Of a stretch of 64,000 nt of DNA, positions 25,088 through 34,009 are shown piece by piece. The translations under genes were made by a program, and so were the position numbers. A model generated the notes under the pieces. That model had not been told where the DNA came from. It was given only the letters and a program-made list of their open reading frames with translations, and searched no databases. Source of the DNA: Lentzea flava (lineage in GTDB: Bacteria; Actinomycetota; Actinomycetes; Mycobacteriales; Pseudonocardiaceae); NCBI RefSeq assembly GCF_014648475.1, contig NZ_BMRE01000015.1, positions 94,365 to 158,364 on the forward strand, given 5' to 3'. Positions within the stretch are counted from its first letter, which is position 1; each line of letters opens with the position of its first letter.

Positions 25088-26590
25088 ATGCTGACCCGCG
25101 TGCTGCTGACCCTGGTCAAAGCCGGAGTGATCCGGCCGTTGGGCCCGCGCGGCCTCGCCGGCACCGTGCGCGGGTATCTGCAGTGGGACATCACGCTCGC
25201 GTGGGGTTACCAGACCGGCGCCGGACGACACCCGGACCGTGCCGCGATCGTCGACGACGACGGCGTGCTGACGTACGCGGAGGTGAACGAGCGCACCAGC
25301 AGGCTCGCGCACGCCTTCCGCGCCGGCGAGCGCATCGGGCTGCTGTGCCGCAACCACCGCGGTTTCATCGAGACGATGACCGCGTGCACGAAGATCGGCG
25401 CCGACGCCGTCCTGCTCAACACCGGCCTGAGCAAAGGGCAACTGGCCCAGGTCGCCCAGGACCAGAAGATCGACAGGATCGTCGCCGACCGCGAGTTCGC
25501 CGACGTGCTGCCCTCCGGAGTTCCCACGTACTTCAGCGACGAACTGGAGTCGCTGATCCTCAACGGTCCGACGACGCCGCTGCCCCGCCGCCCTCCGCGC
25601 GGCCGGCTGATCATCCTCACCTCCGGCACCACCGGCACGCCGAAGGGCGCCAAGCGACCGGAACCCGCGAGCCTCGCCCCCGCCGCCGCGCTGCTGTCCC
25701 GGATTCCGCTCAAGCACGGCGACGTCATCGCCATCACCTCGCCGCTCTTCCACGCCTGGGGCCTCGCCGCGTTCCAGCTCGGGCTCGTGCTCGGCGCCAC
25801 GCTGGTGCTGCGCCGCAGGTTCGACCCCGTGCAGACGTTGAAGGACGCGGAGAAGTGCACGGCGATGTTCGTGGTTCCCGTGATGCTGCAACGCATGCTG
25901 GAGACCCCGCATCGGCCGAAGCTGCGGATCATCGCGTCGAGCGGGTCCGCTCTGCCGCCGCGGGTCGCCACCCGCACGCTCGAAGAGTTCGGCCCGGTGC
26001 TCTACAACCTCTACGGCTCGACGGAGGTGAGCTGGGCGAGCATCGCGACGCCGGAAGAGATGCTCAGGGAGCCCGGTACTGCCGGGCGACCGCCGCTGGG
26101 CACCCGACTGGCCATTGTGGACGATCAGGGCAATCCGGTGGCACCCGGCGAGACCGGGCGGATCTTCGTGGGCAACGAGATGCTGTTCGACGGCTACACC
26201 AACGGCACCAGCAAGGAGTCGTTGAACGGCCTGATGTCCACCGGCGATCTCGGCTACGTCAAGGACGGACTGCTGTTCGTGGCCGGTCGCGACGACGAGA
26301 TGATCGTGTCCGGCGGCGAGAACGTGTACCCGCGCGAGGTCGAGGACCTGCTCTCGAACCTCGATGGCGTCACGGAGGTCGCCGTGCTCGGCGTGCCGGA
26401 CGACGAGTTCGGGCAGCGGCTCGCGGCGTTCGTGGTGGGCGACGAAAGCCTGACAGCCGACCACGTACGTGAACACGTGAAGGCGAACCTGGCGCGGTTT
26501 TCCGTTCCGCGAGATGTTTTCTTCGTCAACGAGTTGCCGCGCAACGCGGCCGGGAAAGTGTTGAAACGTCAGTTGCGCGAACAGGTCTAG
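25088..26590 (+). CDS. AMP-binding acyl-CoA ligase (fatty-acid/aromatic acid CoA synthetase)
   Basis: The 500-residue adenylate-forming enzyme has the P-loop-like LTSGTTGTPKGAKR near residue 178, LYGSTEVSWASIA near 307, TGDLGYVKDGLLFVAGRDDE near 388, and the C-terminal lysine motif NAAGKVLKRQL near 488. It activates a carboxylic acid with ATP and CoA; chain length cannot be inferred. The ATG at 25088 is preferred to upstream GTGs because they lie in or next to the operator. The LuxR-type gene follows after 27 bases and may be cotranscribed. Confidence 0.9.
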   Translation: MLTRVLLTLVKAGVIRPLGPRGLAGTVRGYLQWDITLAWGYQTGAGRHPDRAAIVDDDGVLTYAEVNERTSRLAHAFRAGERIGLLCRNHRGFIETMTACTKIGADAVLLNTGLSKGQLAQVAQDQKIDRIVADREFADVLPSGVPTYFSDELESLILNGPTTPLPRRPPRGRLIILTSGTTGTPKGAKRPEPASLAPAAALLSRIPLKHGDVIAITSPLFHAWGLAAFQLGLVLGATLVLRRRFDPVQTLKDAEKCTAMFVVPVMLQRMLETPHRPKLRIIASSGSALPPRVATRTLEEFGPVLYNLYGSTEVSWASIATPEEMLREPGTAGRPPLGTRLAIVDDQGNPVAPGETGRIFVGNEMLFDGYTNGTSKESLNGLMSTGDLGYVKDGLLFVAGRDDEMIVSGGENVYPREVEDLLSNLDGVTEVAVLGVPDDEFGQRLAAFVVGDESLTADHVREHVKANLARFSVPRDVFFVNELPRNAAGKVLKRQLREQV

Positions 26591-26617
26591 AGTCGAGCCC
26601 CGAAGGGGGCTTGATCC

Positions 26618-27946
26618 ATGACGGTTCCCGGCAGGACCGCCGACCCGCGGTCCAACGCCGTGCACAACCTGCGCGAGGCACGCATCGCACTGGACGAGGG
26701 CAGGCCAGGCGAGGCGCTGGAGTACGCCGAGAAAGCGGTTGCCGCGTTCGCGTGGCTCGACGACGTCGAGGGCGTCGCGGAGGGCGTGCTGGCGCAGTCG
26801 GTGGCGCTCGGCAAGCGCGGGCTGTGGCCCAGCGCGCTCGACACGATCGACAGGGTGCAGGAGATCGCGGCCGCGAACCGCCACATCGGACTGCAGGCGC
26901 GGTGCAGCTTTTCCCGTGCCGTGGTGGAACTGCGGCTCGACTCGCGGGAGCGGAGCTTCAACTCGTTCGCCCGCGCGCTGGGGCTCGCGGAGCTCACCGG
27001 CGACAGCGAGCTGATCGGTTCCGTGCTGTTCGAGCAGGCGCGGGTGATGCGCATGCAGTACCACGAGCACTGCATGATCCGCACCCAGGAGAGCCGCTGC
27101 AGCCTCGACGGTGAACCGTGCGTGCGCAAGCTGCGGCGCGCGGAAGCGTTGTGCGCGCAGGTGCGCGACCGGTGGAAGCAGGTCGGCGACCCGGTGCGGA
27201 TGGCGATGGTGAACGTCCTGCTGACACACGTGCGCATCGATCTGGGTGAACTTGACCGCGCGCATCGCAGCTGGCAGCGCGCTGACCAGTTGCTTGCCGG
27301 AAGGAACCGCCCGGTGGCGCGGGCGGAGGCGTTGATGGCGCGAGCCAGGCTGAGCGGGGCGCGCAAGCGGTACCCGGACCAGATCAGCCAGCTCACCCAG
27401 GCCGCCGAGCTCGCGATGAGCTGTCTCGCGCGCGAAGTCGCGGTGCACGCCCACCAGCAGCTGAGCGAGGCGTACGAACGATCCGGGGACCTGGAACGGG
27501 CGTTGCGGCACGCGCGGCTGCAGCTCGAGCAGTACCGCCTGTGGGAGCTGCAGGAAGGCAGGGATCTGCTGCGGATGCGCGAGCACGACCTGTCGTCCCG
27601 GCTCGTGGAACAGTTGGCGCACAGGCGTTTCGAGCCCAAGCGGGAGGACGCCGTGGTGCGCGTCCCGCACACCGGCGAGCTGCACGAGCCGGGGACCGCG
27701 GAGCACACGAACACCCGGATCGCCCGCGCGCTGCGGGCAGGGCTCACCAAGCGCGGCATCGAGGTGCTGCGGCTCGTGGCGGCCGGCGCGAGCACGGCGA
27801 TGATCGCCGAGTCGCTCGGCCTGTCGCCCAAGACCGTGCAGAACCACCTCCAGCGGATCTACACGACGCTTGACGTCAACGGCCGTTCCGGCGCCGTCGT
27901 GTGGTGGATGAGCCTGGCCTCTCACGAGTCATCCATTGTCAAGTAA
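26618..27946 (+). CDS. LuxR-family regulator with TPR-like N-terminal region
   Basis: The 442-residue protein has about 340 residues of TPR-like helices and a C-terminal GerE/LuxR HTH: LTKRGIEVLRLVAAGASTAM, then IAESLGLSPKTVQNHLQRIY near residues 380-420. Unlike MalT/LAL regulators it has no N-terminal ATPase. The signal is unknown. It directly follows an acyl-CoA ligase gene, so it may regulate or be regulated with acyl metabolism. A 20-bp palindrome overlaps its stop codon. Confidence 0.85.
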   Translation: MTVPGRTADPRSNAVHNLREARIALDEGRPGEALEYAEKAVAAFAWLDDVEGVAEGVLAQSVALGKRGLWPSALDTIDRVQEIAAANRHIGLQARCSFSRAVVELRLDSRERSFNSFARALGLAELTGDSELIGSVLFEQARVMRMQYHEHCMIRTQESRCSLDGEPCVRKLRRAEALCAQVRDRWKQVGDPVRMAMVNVLLTHVRIDLGELDRAHRSWQRADQLLAGRNRPVARAEALMARARLSGARKRYPDQISQLTQAAELAMSCLAREVAVHAHQQLSEAYERSGDLERALRHARLQLEQYRLWELQEGRDLLRMREHDLSSRLVEQLAHRRFEPKREDAVVRVPHTGELHEPGTAEHTNTRIARALRAGLTKRGIEVLRLVAAGASTAMIAESLGLSPKTVQNHLQRIYTTLDVNGRSGAVVWWMSLASHESSIVK

Positions 27947-27954
27947 TTGACAAT
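27935..27954. repeat. 20-bp palindrome spanning the LuxR-type stop codon
   Basis: Perfect arms ATTGTCAA and TTGACAAT flank GTAA, which contains the stop codon TAA. It is AT-rich in a GC-rich genome. It lacks a G/C stem and T tract, so it is better explained as a protein-binding site than as a terminator; no gene starts nearby. Confidence 0.55.
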
Positions 27955-28091
27955 TCGTCCGACCAGACCGGGTTCCCATCCCCCGTTCGGCCGCTTGCCG
28001 CTGACGAGGTGGTCGCGAATCTTGGGTGATTTACCCACCCCGGCGCGGTGGAATTGGGTGATGTGACGGGTAACTGGTCTGTGTCATGCTC

Positions 28092-28115
28092 CGTTAACAA
28101 GGTGTCCAGTTAACG
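28092..28115. repeat. spaced inverted repeat between convergent regulators
   Basis: CGTTAAC and GTTAACG are separated by ten bases in the 207-bp gap between the LuxR-type gene and the XRE gene. Both genes end here, so the role is unclear. Confidence 0.4.
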
Positions 28116-28153
28116 AGCGAGGGGCGGTCATGACCGGGCAACGTCGCCTGCGG

Positions 28154-29401
28154 TCAGTGCTTGCGGAGAGCGATCCGCGCCACGTCGCGCCACAGGAGCG
28201 GATCGACACCTTCGGGGTTGATGTGCTCCAGCAGCGCGGCCAGGGCCGTGCGCGCACCCGTGCTGCCGTCCGGGTCGACCTCGTCCGCCGCCCGCACCAG
28301 CAACAGGTGGCACCGCAGCTGCTGCTCCGCGTCGAGCTCGCCGGTCGCGATGGCCTGCTCCGCGAGCTCCCGCGCCCGGTCGACCTCGCCGTCGCGCAAC
28401 GCCAGTTCCGCGCGCAACGCCCTGGCGTGCGCCAGCAGGCCGTCCTGCCGGCGCATCGCCGCGACCGTCGTCTCCACCTTGTCCAGCAACGCCACCACCT
28501 CGTCGAGGTTCGCACCGGGCGTGCGCAACGCGATGGACGCGCCGGCGAGGCGGACGCGGCAGCGGTACTCGGGATCGCCGTCGAAGTCGTCGAGCATGGC
28601 GACGGCCTCGCGGATGCAGTGCGCGGCTTCGGTTCTGTCGCCCAAACGGTCAGCGACCTTGGCGCGCGCCCACCACGTGGAGATGGCGAGCCGGTCGCGG
28701 CCGAGTTCGGACAGCCGCGCGGAAAGCTGGTCCACGACCTGTTCGGCGTCGGCCAGACGTCCCGCGGCGGTCAGCTCGGCGCACAACGAGATGAGCGCGC
28801 GCGTGTTGACGCGACGCACCCGTTCGCCGTCACCGCTGGCCAGCTCAACGGCCTCGGTCGCCGCTTTCACGGATTCGGCCGTCCGGCCGAGGCGCCGCAA
28901 CGAGGATGCGCGCAGGATCTCCACCAACGCGTCCACCGCCGGACCGGGAGACCAGGACTTGCGCAGCTTCGCCGCCGCCAGCAGCAGACCCTCGTGGTCG
29001 CGTTGCCTGGCCAGCATCACCAGGCGCGTCCACCGCACGCACCAGCCGAACATCTCCTCGTCCGACCGCTTTCCCAGCGTCTCCAGCAGGTCGACGGCCA
29101 TCACCAGGTCGCCGTCGTGGTAGGCGAGCAGTGCCTCGCACCACGCCAGCGCCTCGTCCTGCATCGCGGTGCGGTCCTCGTCGACCATCAGCTCGGACGG
29201 GTCGACGCCGAGCACCTCGGCGAGCCTGCGCACGACGGCGGGCGACGGCACCCGTTCACCGGATTCCAGCCGGGACACGTAACTCATGGACACGCCGGGG
29301 CACGCGAGGTCCTTTTGCGACAAACCGCGTTGCAGCCGGACCGCCCGCAACCGCGCGCCGAACCTCGTCAACGACTTCCTGCCCTCATCCACGGCCGCCA
29401 C
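28154..29401 (-). CDS. XRE-family regulator with TPR-like C-terminal domain
   Basis: The 415-residue protein has an HTH_3 domain at residues about 13-70 (LRAVRLQRGLSQKDLACPG, then VSMSYVSRLESGERVPSPAV) and about 330 residues of helical TPR-like repeats. This is the plan of RRNPP peptide receptors and of many actinobacterial XRE-TPR regulators. It is divergent from a 49-residue secreted peptide gene with only 21 bases between start codons, so the two almost certainly share a control region. The start GTG 29401 is taken; a second GTG four codons in (29392) would widen the gap. Confidence 0.87.
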   Translation of the reverse strand: MAAVDEGRKSLTRFGARLRAVRLQRGLSQKDLACPGVSMSYVSRLESGERVPSPAVVRRLAEVLGVDPSELMVDEDRTAMQDEALAWCEALLAYHDGDLVMAVDLLETLGKRSDEEMFGWCVRWTRLVMLARQRDHEGLLLAAAKLRKSWSPGPAVDALVEILRASSLRRLGRTAESVKAATEAVELASGDGERVRRVNTRALISLCAELTAAGRLADAEQVVDQLSARLSELGRDRLAISTWWARAKVADRLGDRTEAAHCIREAVAMLDDFDGDPEYRCRVRLAGASIALRTPGANLDEVVALLDKVETTVAAMRRQDGLLAHARALRAELALRDGEVDRARELAEQAIATGELDAEQQLRCHLLLVRAADEVDPDGSTGARTALAALLEHINPEGVDPLLWRDVARIALRKH

Positions 29402-29422
29402 CTATCGGAACGGAGCACCTCA

Positions 29423-29572
29423 ATGAAGTTGAACACTATCGCTCGAACCATCGCAGCAGTGATCCTCAGTTTGGGCGCTGTGGTGATCGCGAGCGGCACG
29501 GCCGCCGCGAGCGGGCCCCAGATGAGCCCGCCGCCGTTCACCCCGCCGTACGTGGCGCCCTGCGGTCGCTGA
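29423..29572 (+). CDS. 49-residue secreted peptide next to XRE-TPR receptor
   Basis: The ORF has a good RBS (GGAACGGAG) and encodes a basic start, a hydrophobic core and an Ala-x-Ala end (residues 1-30), then a short Pro-rich mature part, about SGPQMSPPPFTPPYVAPCGR, with one Cys near the end. Too small to be an enzyme; it could be an exported signal peptide or a minor envelope peptide. Its divergent neighbour is an XRE-TPR regulator of RRNPP-like architecture. Peptide-receptor pairing is inference from gene order and domain plan. Confidence 0.65.
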   Translation: MKLNTIARTIAAVILSLGAVVIASGTAAASGPQMSPPPFTPPYVAPCGR

Positions 29573-29689
29573 CGCTCTCGACCGGTCGGGGTGGTCTTGC
29601 CTCCCTCGCAAGCAAGACCACCCCACCACCGGAACGCCGATTGACGCACCTGGCGACATCACCGGTGCGGAGTGAGGCACCCTTGTGGG

Positions 29690-30178
29690 GTGACTCTGCA
29701 ACTGCGCACGCCTCGTCACCAGGTGAGTCCCAAGTCGGTCCTGCTGTGGACGATGCAGGCCGCCGTGTTCTGGCTGGTGCTCTTCATCCCGCAGCTCATC
29801 GTGTTCCTGCTGGTGAGCTCGCCGCCCACGTGGGAGCTGGCGCTCATGGTCGCCACGCTGGTCGTCGGCCTCGTGCACACCGCGGTCGAGCCGAGCTGGC
29901 GCTACCGCGTGCACCGCTGGGAGACGACGCCGGACGCGGTGTACACCCTCTCCGGCTGGCTCAACCAGGAGTGGCGGGTCGCACCCGTGTCGCGCATCCA
30001 GACGATCGACACGAAACGCGGGCCGTTCCAGCAGTTGCTCGGCCTCGCGACGGTCACGGTGACGACCGCGTCGGCCGCCGGTCCCGTGGAGATCGAGGGC
30101 CTGGACCACGAGGTGGCGCAGCAGCTCGTGGTGGAGCTGACGAACACCACGCAGGCCACTCCGGGTGATGCCACGTGA
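29690..30178 (+). CDS. PH-domain membrane protein, YdbS-like
   Basis: The 162-residue protein has two transmembrane helices (residues about 20-62) followed by one bacterial PH (bPH2) domain: WETTPDAVYTLSGWLNQEWR and the VSRIQTIDTKRGPFQQLLGL segment, the signature of YdbS. The function of YdbS/YdbT pairs is not settled; in Bacillus they are linked to resistance to antimicrobial peptides. Its stop overlaps the GTG of the next gene (GTGA). GTG 29690 is preferred as start. Confidence 0.85.
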   Translation: MTLQLRTPRHQVSPKSVLLWTMQAAVFWLVLFIPQLIVFLLVSSPPTWELALMVATLVVGLVHTAVEPSWRYRVHRWETTPDAVYTLSGWLNQEWRVAPVSRIQTIDTKRGPFQQLLGLATVTVTTASAAGPVEIEGLDHEVAQQLVVELTNTTQATPGDAT

Positions 30179-31752
30179 GCACTCCCCCGGAAATGCCCAC
30201 CGAAGTGCCGTCCGGGCTGCCCGCAGCACCGGAGTTCACCGAGCCGCTGGCGGAGTGGCACCGCCTGCACGTGCGCATGCTGGTCGTGCGGCCGCTCAAC
30301 GAGGGCATCGCGATGCTGGTGCCGATCCTCGTCCTGCTGTTCACCGGCAACGGCGAGAAGTGGCGGCTCTTCGCGAGCGGCGTCACCGTCGCGGTGATCC
30401 TCGCGTTCAGCTACTTCATCTGGCGCACCACGAAGTACCGCATCACCGACGACCAGGTGGAGCTGCACACGGGGCTGCTGACCCGCAAGCAGCTCGCCGT
30501 GCCGCGCGATCGCATCAGGACTGTCGACCTCACGTCCAAGCCCGGCCACCGCGTCTTCGGGCTGTCGGCGGTGCGGATCGGCACCGGGCAGCAGGACACT
30601 CCCGGTACCGACGGCCTCACCCTCGACGCCGTGACGCAGGAGGAGGCCGAACGCCTGCGGGTGTTGTTGCTGCAGAAGGCGGTCACGCACAAGGCAGGCG
30701 CGCCGGGGACCGCCTCCCCCGGCGAGCCGCACGCGGAAGTGGCGGTGCCCGAGTCGGAGGTCATCTCGCAGCTCGACCTGAAGTGGCTGAAGTTCGCGCC
30801 GCTGTCGCTGTCCGGTCTGGTCGCGATCGGTGCCGTGTTCGGCGTGCTGTCGAACTACGCCGACGACCTCGGCCTGCACCCGGTGCAGGACCTCTGGGAG
30901 TGGCTCTTCGAGCACCCGAGCTTCACGCTGCTCGGCGCGTTCGTCATCGCGCTGGTCGTGCTCGGGCTCGTGCTGTCGGTGCCGCTCTACATCCTCCAGT
31001 TCTGGAACTACCGGCTGACCCGCGAGCCGGACGGCACGCTGCGCGTGCAGCGCGGCCTGCTCACCACCCGCTCGGTCTCGGTGGAGGAACAGCGCCTGCG
31101 CGGTGTCGACATCCAGGAACCGCTGCTGGTCCGCGCGGGCAGAGGCGCGAAAGCCGTTGCGGTGACGACGGGTCTGGGTTCGAAGGGCGAGAGCAACCTG
31201 CTGCTGCCGCCCGCACCGCTGTCCGTGGCGCACCAGGTCTCCCGTGACGTCCTGAAGGTCGAGGACGACCCGACGACGCGCAAACTGCGCAAGCACCCGT
31301 TCGCCGCGTTGCGCCGCAGCCTGATCCGGCACGTGGTGCCGTGGGTGGTGATCACGGTGGGCCTCGCGATCTGGGCGCCGTCGTGGGCGTGGCCGATCCC
31401 GGTGGCGATCATCCCGTTCGCCGCACTGGTCGGCTGGGACAACTACCGCTCGCTGGGCCACGCGCTGGACGACCGCTATCTCGTCACCCGCAACAACTCT
31501 CTCGTCCGCAGCACCGTGGCGTTGCAGCGCACCGGCATCATCGGCTGGCGCATCCGGCGCTCGTTCTTCCAGCGCCGCAGCGGGTTGATGACGATCGGCG
31601 CGACCACCGCGGCGGGCGCGGGCGTCTACCACGTGACGGACGTCGGCGAGTCCGACGGCCTGGCGCTGGCCGACGCCGCCGTGCCGGACCTGCTCCGGCC
31701 GTTCCTGATCGACACGTCCACTGTGGAGGGTCAGGCGGAGCGGAACGTCTGA
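30175..31752 (+). CDS. PH-domain membrane protein, YdbT-like
   Basis: The 525-residue protein has pairs of transmembrane helices (near residues 40-80, 205-275, 385-420) each followed by a bPH2 domain, for a total of about three: TKYRITDDQVELHTGLLTRKQ near 85, NYRLTREPDGTLRVQRGLLT near 282, and LDDRYLVTRNNSLVRSTVAL near 432. It is the long partner of the YdbS-like protein and is translationally coupled to it by a 4-base overlap. It overlaps the convergent GlxA-type gene by 22 bases. Confidence 0.87.
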   Translation: MSTPPEMPTEVPSGLPAAPEFTEPLAEWHRLHVRMLVVRPLNEGIAMLVPILVLLFTGNGEKWRLFASGVTVAVILAFSYFIWRTTKYRITDDQVELHTGLLTRKQLAVPRDRIRTVDLTSKPGHRVFGLSAVRIGTGQQDTPGTDGLTLDAVTQEEAERLRVLLLQKAVTHKAGAPGTASPGEPHAEVAVPESEVISQLDLKWLKFAPLSLSGLVAIGAVFGVLSNYADDLGLHPVQDLWEWLFEHPSFTLLGAFVIALVVLGLVLSVPLYILQFWNYRLTREPDGTLRVQRGLLTTRSVSVEEQRLRGVDIQEPLLVRAGRGAKAVAVTTGLGSKGESNLLLPPAPLSVAHQVSRDVLKVEDDPTTRKLRKHPFAALRRSLIRHVVPWVVITVGLAIWAPSWAWPIPVAIIPFAALVGWDNYRSLGHALDDRYLVTRNNSLVRSTVALQRTGIIGWRIRRSFFQRRSGLMTIGATTAAGAGVYHVTDVGESDGLALADAAVPDLLRPFLIDTSTVEGQAERNV

Positions 31753-32672
31753 CGGTAGGCCGACGGCGACACCCCGATCGACGCGGCGAGCTGTTGCCGC
31801 AACGCCGCGCCCGTCCCGAAGCCCGCGTGCCTGGCGACCAGGTCGATCGGCAGGTCGGTGGACTCGAGCAGGTGCCGGGCGCGGTCGACGCGTTGCTGGG
31901 TGAGCCACTGGCCTGGCGACATGCCGGTCTCGGCGCGGAACCGCCGCGTGAACGTCCGCACGCTCATCCTCGCCCGCTCGGCCAGCGCGGCCAGCTCCAG
32001 CGGCTCGTCCAGCCGGTCCAGGGCCCACGCGCGGGCGGGTGCCGTGGACGAGTCGGGGTCGTCCGGCACCGGCCGGTCCACGAACTGCGACTGGCCGCCC
32101 TGCCGCCACGCAGGCACGACGCAGTAGCGCGCGACCCGGTTCGCGACCTCGCTGCCGTGGTCGGACCTGATCACGTGCAGGCAGAGGTCTATCCCGGCCG
32201 CGACACCCGCCGAGGTGAGCACGTCGCCGTCGTCGACGAACAGCACGTCGGGGTTGAGCCTGACCTTCGGGTACAGCGCGCGAAACTCGTCGGTGGTCCC
32301 CCAGTGGGTCGTCGCGGGACGCCCGTCCAGCAGACCGGCCGCGGCCAGCACGAACGCGCCGGTGCAGATCGACATGATCCGTTCCGCGCGGGTGGTGGTG
32401 AGCGCCTCGTGCACCGCGGGCTCCAGCTTTCCCGCCGTCCGCGCGGGCAGGTAACGGGTGCCGGGCACGAGCACGGTGTCCGCGTCGCGGATCACCTCCA
32501 GGCCGTGGTCGGGCGTGATCGAGTAGCCGCCGCTCGTCGCGATCGGGCGGCGATCCGGCGAGCAGACCAGCACCTCGTAGCGGTCGGACAGGAAGCCGAA
32601 CATGTGCGTCGAGGTGCCGAGGTCGAAGGCGACCGACACCTCGAGGGCGAGCACCGCGATCCGATGGGCCAT
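31731..32672 (-). CDS. GlxA-type AraC regulator with DJ-1/PfpI domain
   Basis: The 313-residue protein has a DJ-1/PfpI-like domain (residues 1-180; nucleophile-elbow region MSICTGAFVLAAAGLLDGR near 99) and a C-terminal AraC double HTH (LAALAERARMSVRTFTRRFR near 230, with GMSPGQWLTQQRVDRARHLLE following). These regulators often respond to amines or nitrogen compounds. It is divergent from an MFS gene and the shared 71-bp region contains GGCC-type inverted repeats. Confidence 0.9.
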   Translation of the reverse strand: MAHRIAVLALEVSVAFDLGTSTHMFGFLSDRYEVLVCSPDRRPIATSGGYSITPDHGLEVIRDADTVLVPGTRYLPARTAGKLEPAVHEALTTTRAERIMSICTGAFVLAAAGLLDGRPATTHWGTTDEFRALYPKVRLNPDVLFVDDGDVLTSAGVAAGIDLCLHVIRSDHGSEVANRVARYCVVPAWRQGGQSQFVDRPVPDDPDSSTAPARAWALDRLDEPLELAALAERARMSVRTFTRRFRAETGMSPGQWLTQQRVDRARHLLESTDLPIDLVARHAGFGTGAALRQQLAASIGVSPSAYRQTFRSA

Positions 32673-32706
32673 GGCCTGATTCTTTCACATGTTGGCCATC
32701 AGGCCA
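32667..32706. promoter_or_regulatory. clustered GGCC inverted repeats at GlxA/MFS control region
   Basis: GGCCATGGCC (32667-32676) and TGGCC-ATCA-GGCCA (32693-32706) are each palindromic. In addition GGCCTGAT at 32673 is inverted as ATCAGGCC at 32698. The cluster overlaps the GlxA-type start codon and precedes the MFS start, as expected for an autoregulatory AraC operator. Confidence 0.5.
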
Positions 32707-32743
32707 CTGGTCGCCGGGTCGGCGATCACCGAACCTTGTCGTC

Positions 32744-34009
32744 GTGAGACTCCATTGGGCCTGGGTTGTCGCAGGTGTGTCCTTCATCGCCTTGGTGGGT
32801 GCCGCGTCGTTCCGCGCGGCACCCGGTGCGTTGATCGAGCCGTTGCGGGCGGAGTTCGGCTGGACGACCGGCACGATCTCGCTCGCCATCTCGATCAACA
32901 TCCTGCTGTTCGGGTTGACCGCGCCGTTCGCGGCGGCGCTGATGGACCGGTTCGGCGTGCGGGTCGTGGTGAGCTGCGCGTTGACCATGGTCGCGATCGG
33001 CAGCGGGCTGACGGTGTTCATGACCGCGTCCTGGCAGCTGATCCTGCTCTGGGGTGTCGTGGTCGGGCTGGGGACCGGGTCGATGGCGCTGGCGTTCGTC
33101 GCGACGATCACCGGCCGGTGGTTCGTGCGGCACCGCGGCCTGGTCACGGGCGTGCTGACGGCGGGTGGCGCGGCCGGGCAGCTCGTCTTCCTGCCGCTGG
33201 TGGCGTGGCTGTCGTCGGCCTACGGCTGGCGGTCCGCGTCGCTGATGATCTGCATCGCCGCGCTGGCCGTGGTGCCGCTGACGGCATTCTTCCTGCGCGA
33301 GTACCCGCGTGATGTCGGGCTGCTGCCGCTGGGCGCTGCCGAAGACACTCCCCCGCCGCCGTCCGGTGGCGCGGCCCGGCGGGCCCTCTCCGCGCTGGGT
33401 TCGGCTGCGCGCACCCGGCCGTTCTGGTTGCTGGCCGGCGGTTTCGCGATCTGCGGTGCCTCGACGAACGGTCTGGTGGGCACGCACTTCATCCCCGCCG
33501 CGCACGACCACGGCATGCCGACGACCACCGCAGCCGGACTGCTGGCTCTGGTCGGCATCTTCGACATCGTGGGCACGATCGCGTCCGGCTGGCTGACCGA
33601 CCGCGTGGACTCACGGCTGCTGCTGGCGGCGTACTACGCGTTGCGCGGCCTGTCGTTGATGCTGCTGCCGCAGCTGTTCGGCGAGTCGGCGCACCCGTCG
33701 ATGCTGGTGTTCATCATCTTCTACGGCCTGGACTGGGTCGCGACCGTGCCGCCGACGGTGGCGTTGTGCCGCCAGCACTTCGGCGTGTCCGGTCCGGTCG
33801 TGTTCGGCTGGGTGTTCGCGTCGCACCAGGTGGGTGCGGCTCTGGCGGCGTCCGCGGCCGGGCTCACCCGCGACCACCTGGGCAGCTACGACCTGGCCTG
33901 GTACGTCGCGGGTGCGCTCTGCATCGGCGCGGCGGTGCTGTCAGCGTCGCTTGCGCGAAGTGCCGAAGATGCCCCGCGTGATCTCGCGCGCCAGGGCGCT
34001 GCCGGCTGA
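32744..34009 (+). CDS. MFS transporter
   Basis: The 421-residue protein has 12 predicted helices, the A-motif-like AALMDRFGVRVV near residue 65, and a central loop near 200-225. It looks like the MCT/OFA-like group (WVVAGVSFIALVGAASFRAAPG start; a Gly-rich GLGTGSMALAFVATITGRWF near 107). Substrate not assignable. Control by the divergent GlxA-type regulator is likely. Its last 69 bases overlap the convergent HerA-like gene, an unusually long tail overlap that still keeps both frames open. Confidence 0.85.
   Translation: MRLHWAWVVAGVSFIALVGAASFRAAPGALIEPLRAEFGWTTGTISLAISINILLFGLTAPFAAALMDRFGVRVVVSCALTMVAIGSGLTVFMTASWQLILLWGVVVGLGTGSMALAFVATITGRWFVRHRGLVTGVLTAGGAAGQLVFLPLVAWLSSAYGWRSASLMICIAALAVVPLTAFFLREYPRDVGLLPLGAAEDTPPPPSGGAARRALSALGSAARTRPFWLLAGGFAICGASTNGLVGTHFIPAAHDHGMPTTTAAGLLALVGIFDIVGTIASGWLTDRVDSRLLLAAYYALRGLSLMLLPQLFGESAHPSMLVFIIFYGLDWVATVPPTVALCRQHFGVSGPVVFGWVFASHQVGAALAASAAGLTRDHLGSYDLAWYVAGALCIGAAVLSASLARSAEDAPRDLARQGAAG

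Noticed and set aside
25052..27925. 957-codon open frame antisense to the acyl-CoA ligase and LuxR-type genes
   Set aside because: Both sense genes have full family motifs and RBSs; the antisense text is compositionally biased and lacks any domain.
28130..29422. Plus-strand start with GAGGGGCGG upstream, in frame with the secreted peptide
   Set aside because: The frame before 29423 is the antisense of the XRE-TPR gene and has no protein-like pattern; the peptide has its own RBS and start.
29902..33147. 1081-codon open frame antisense to the PH-domain and MFS genes
   Set aside because: Same shadow effect; it contradicts four genes with clear motifs.
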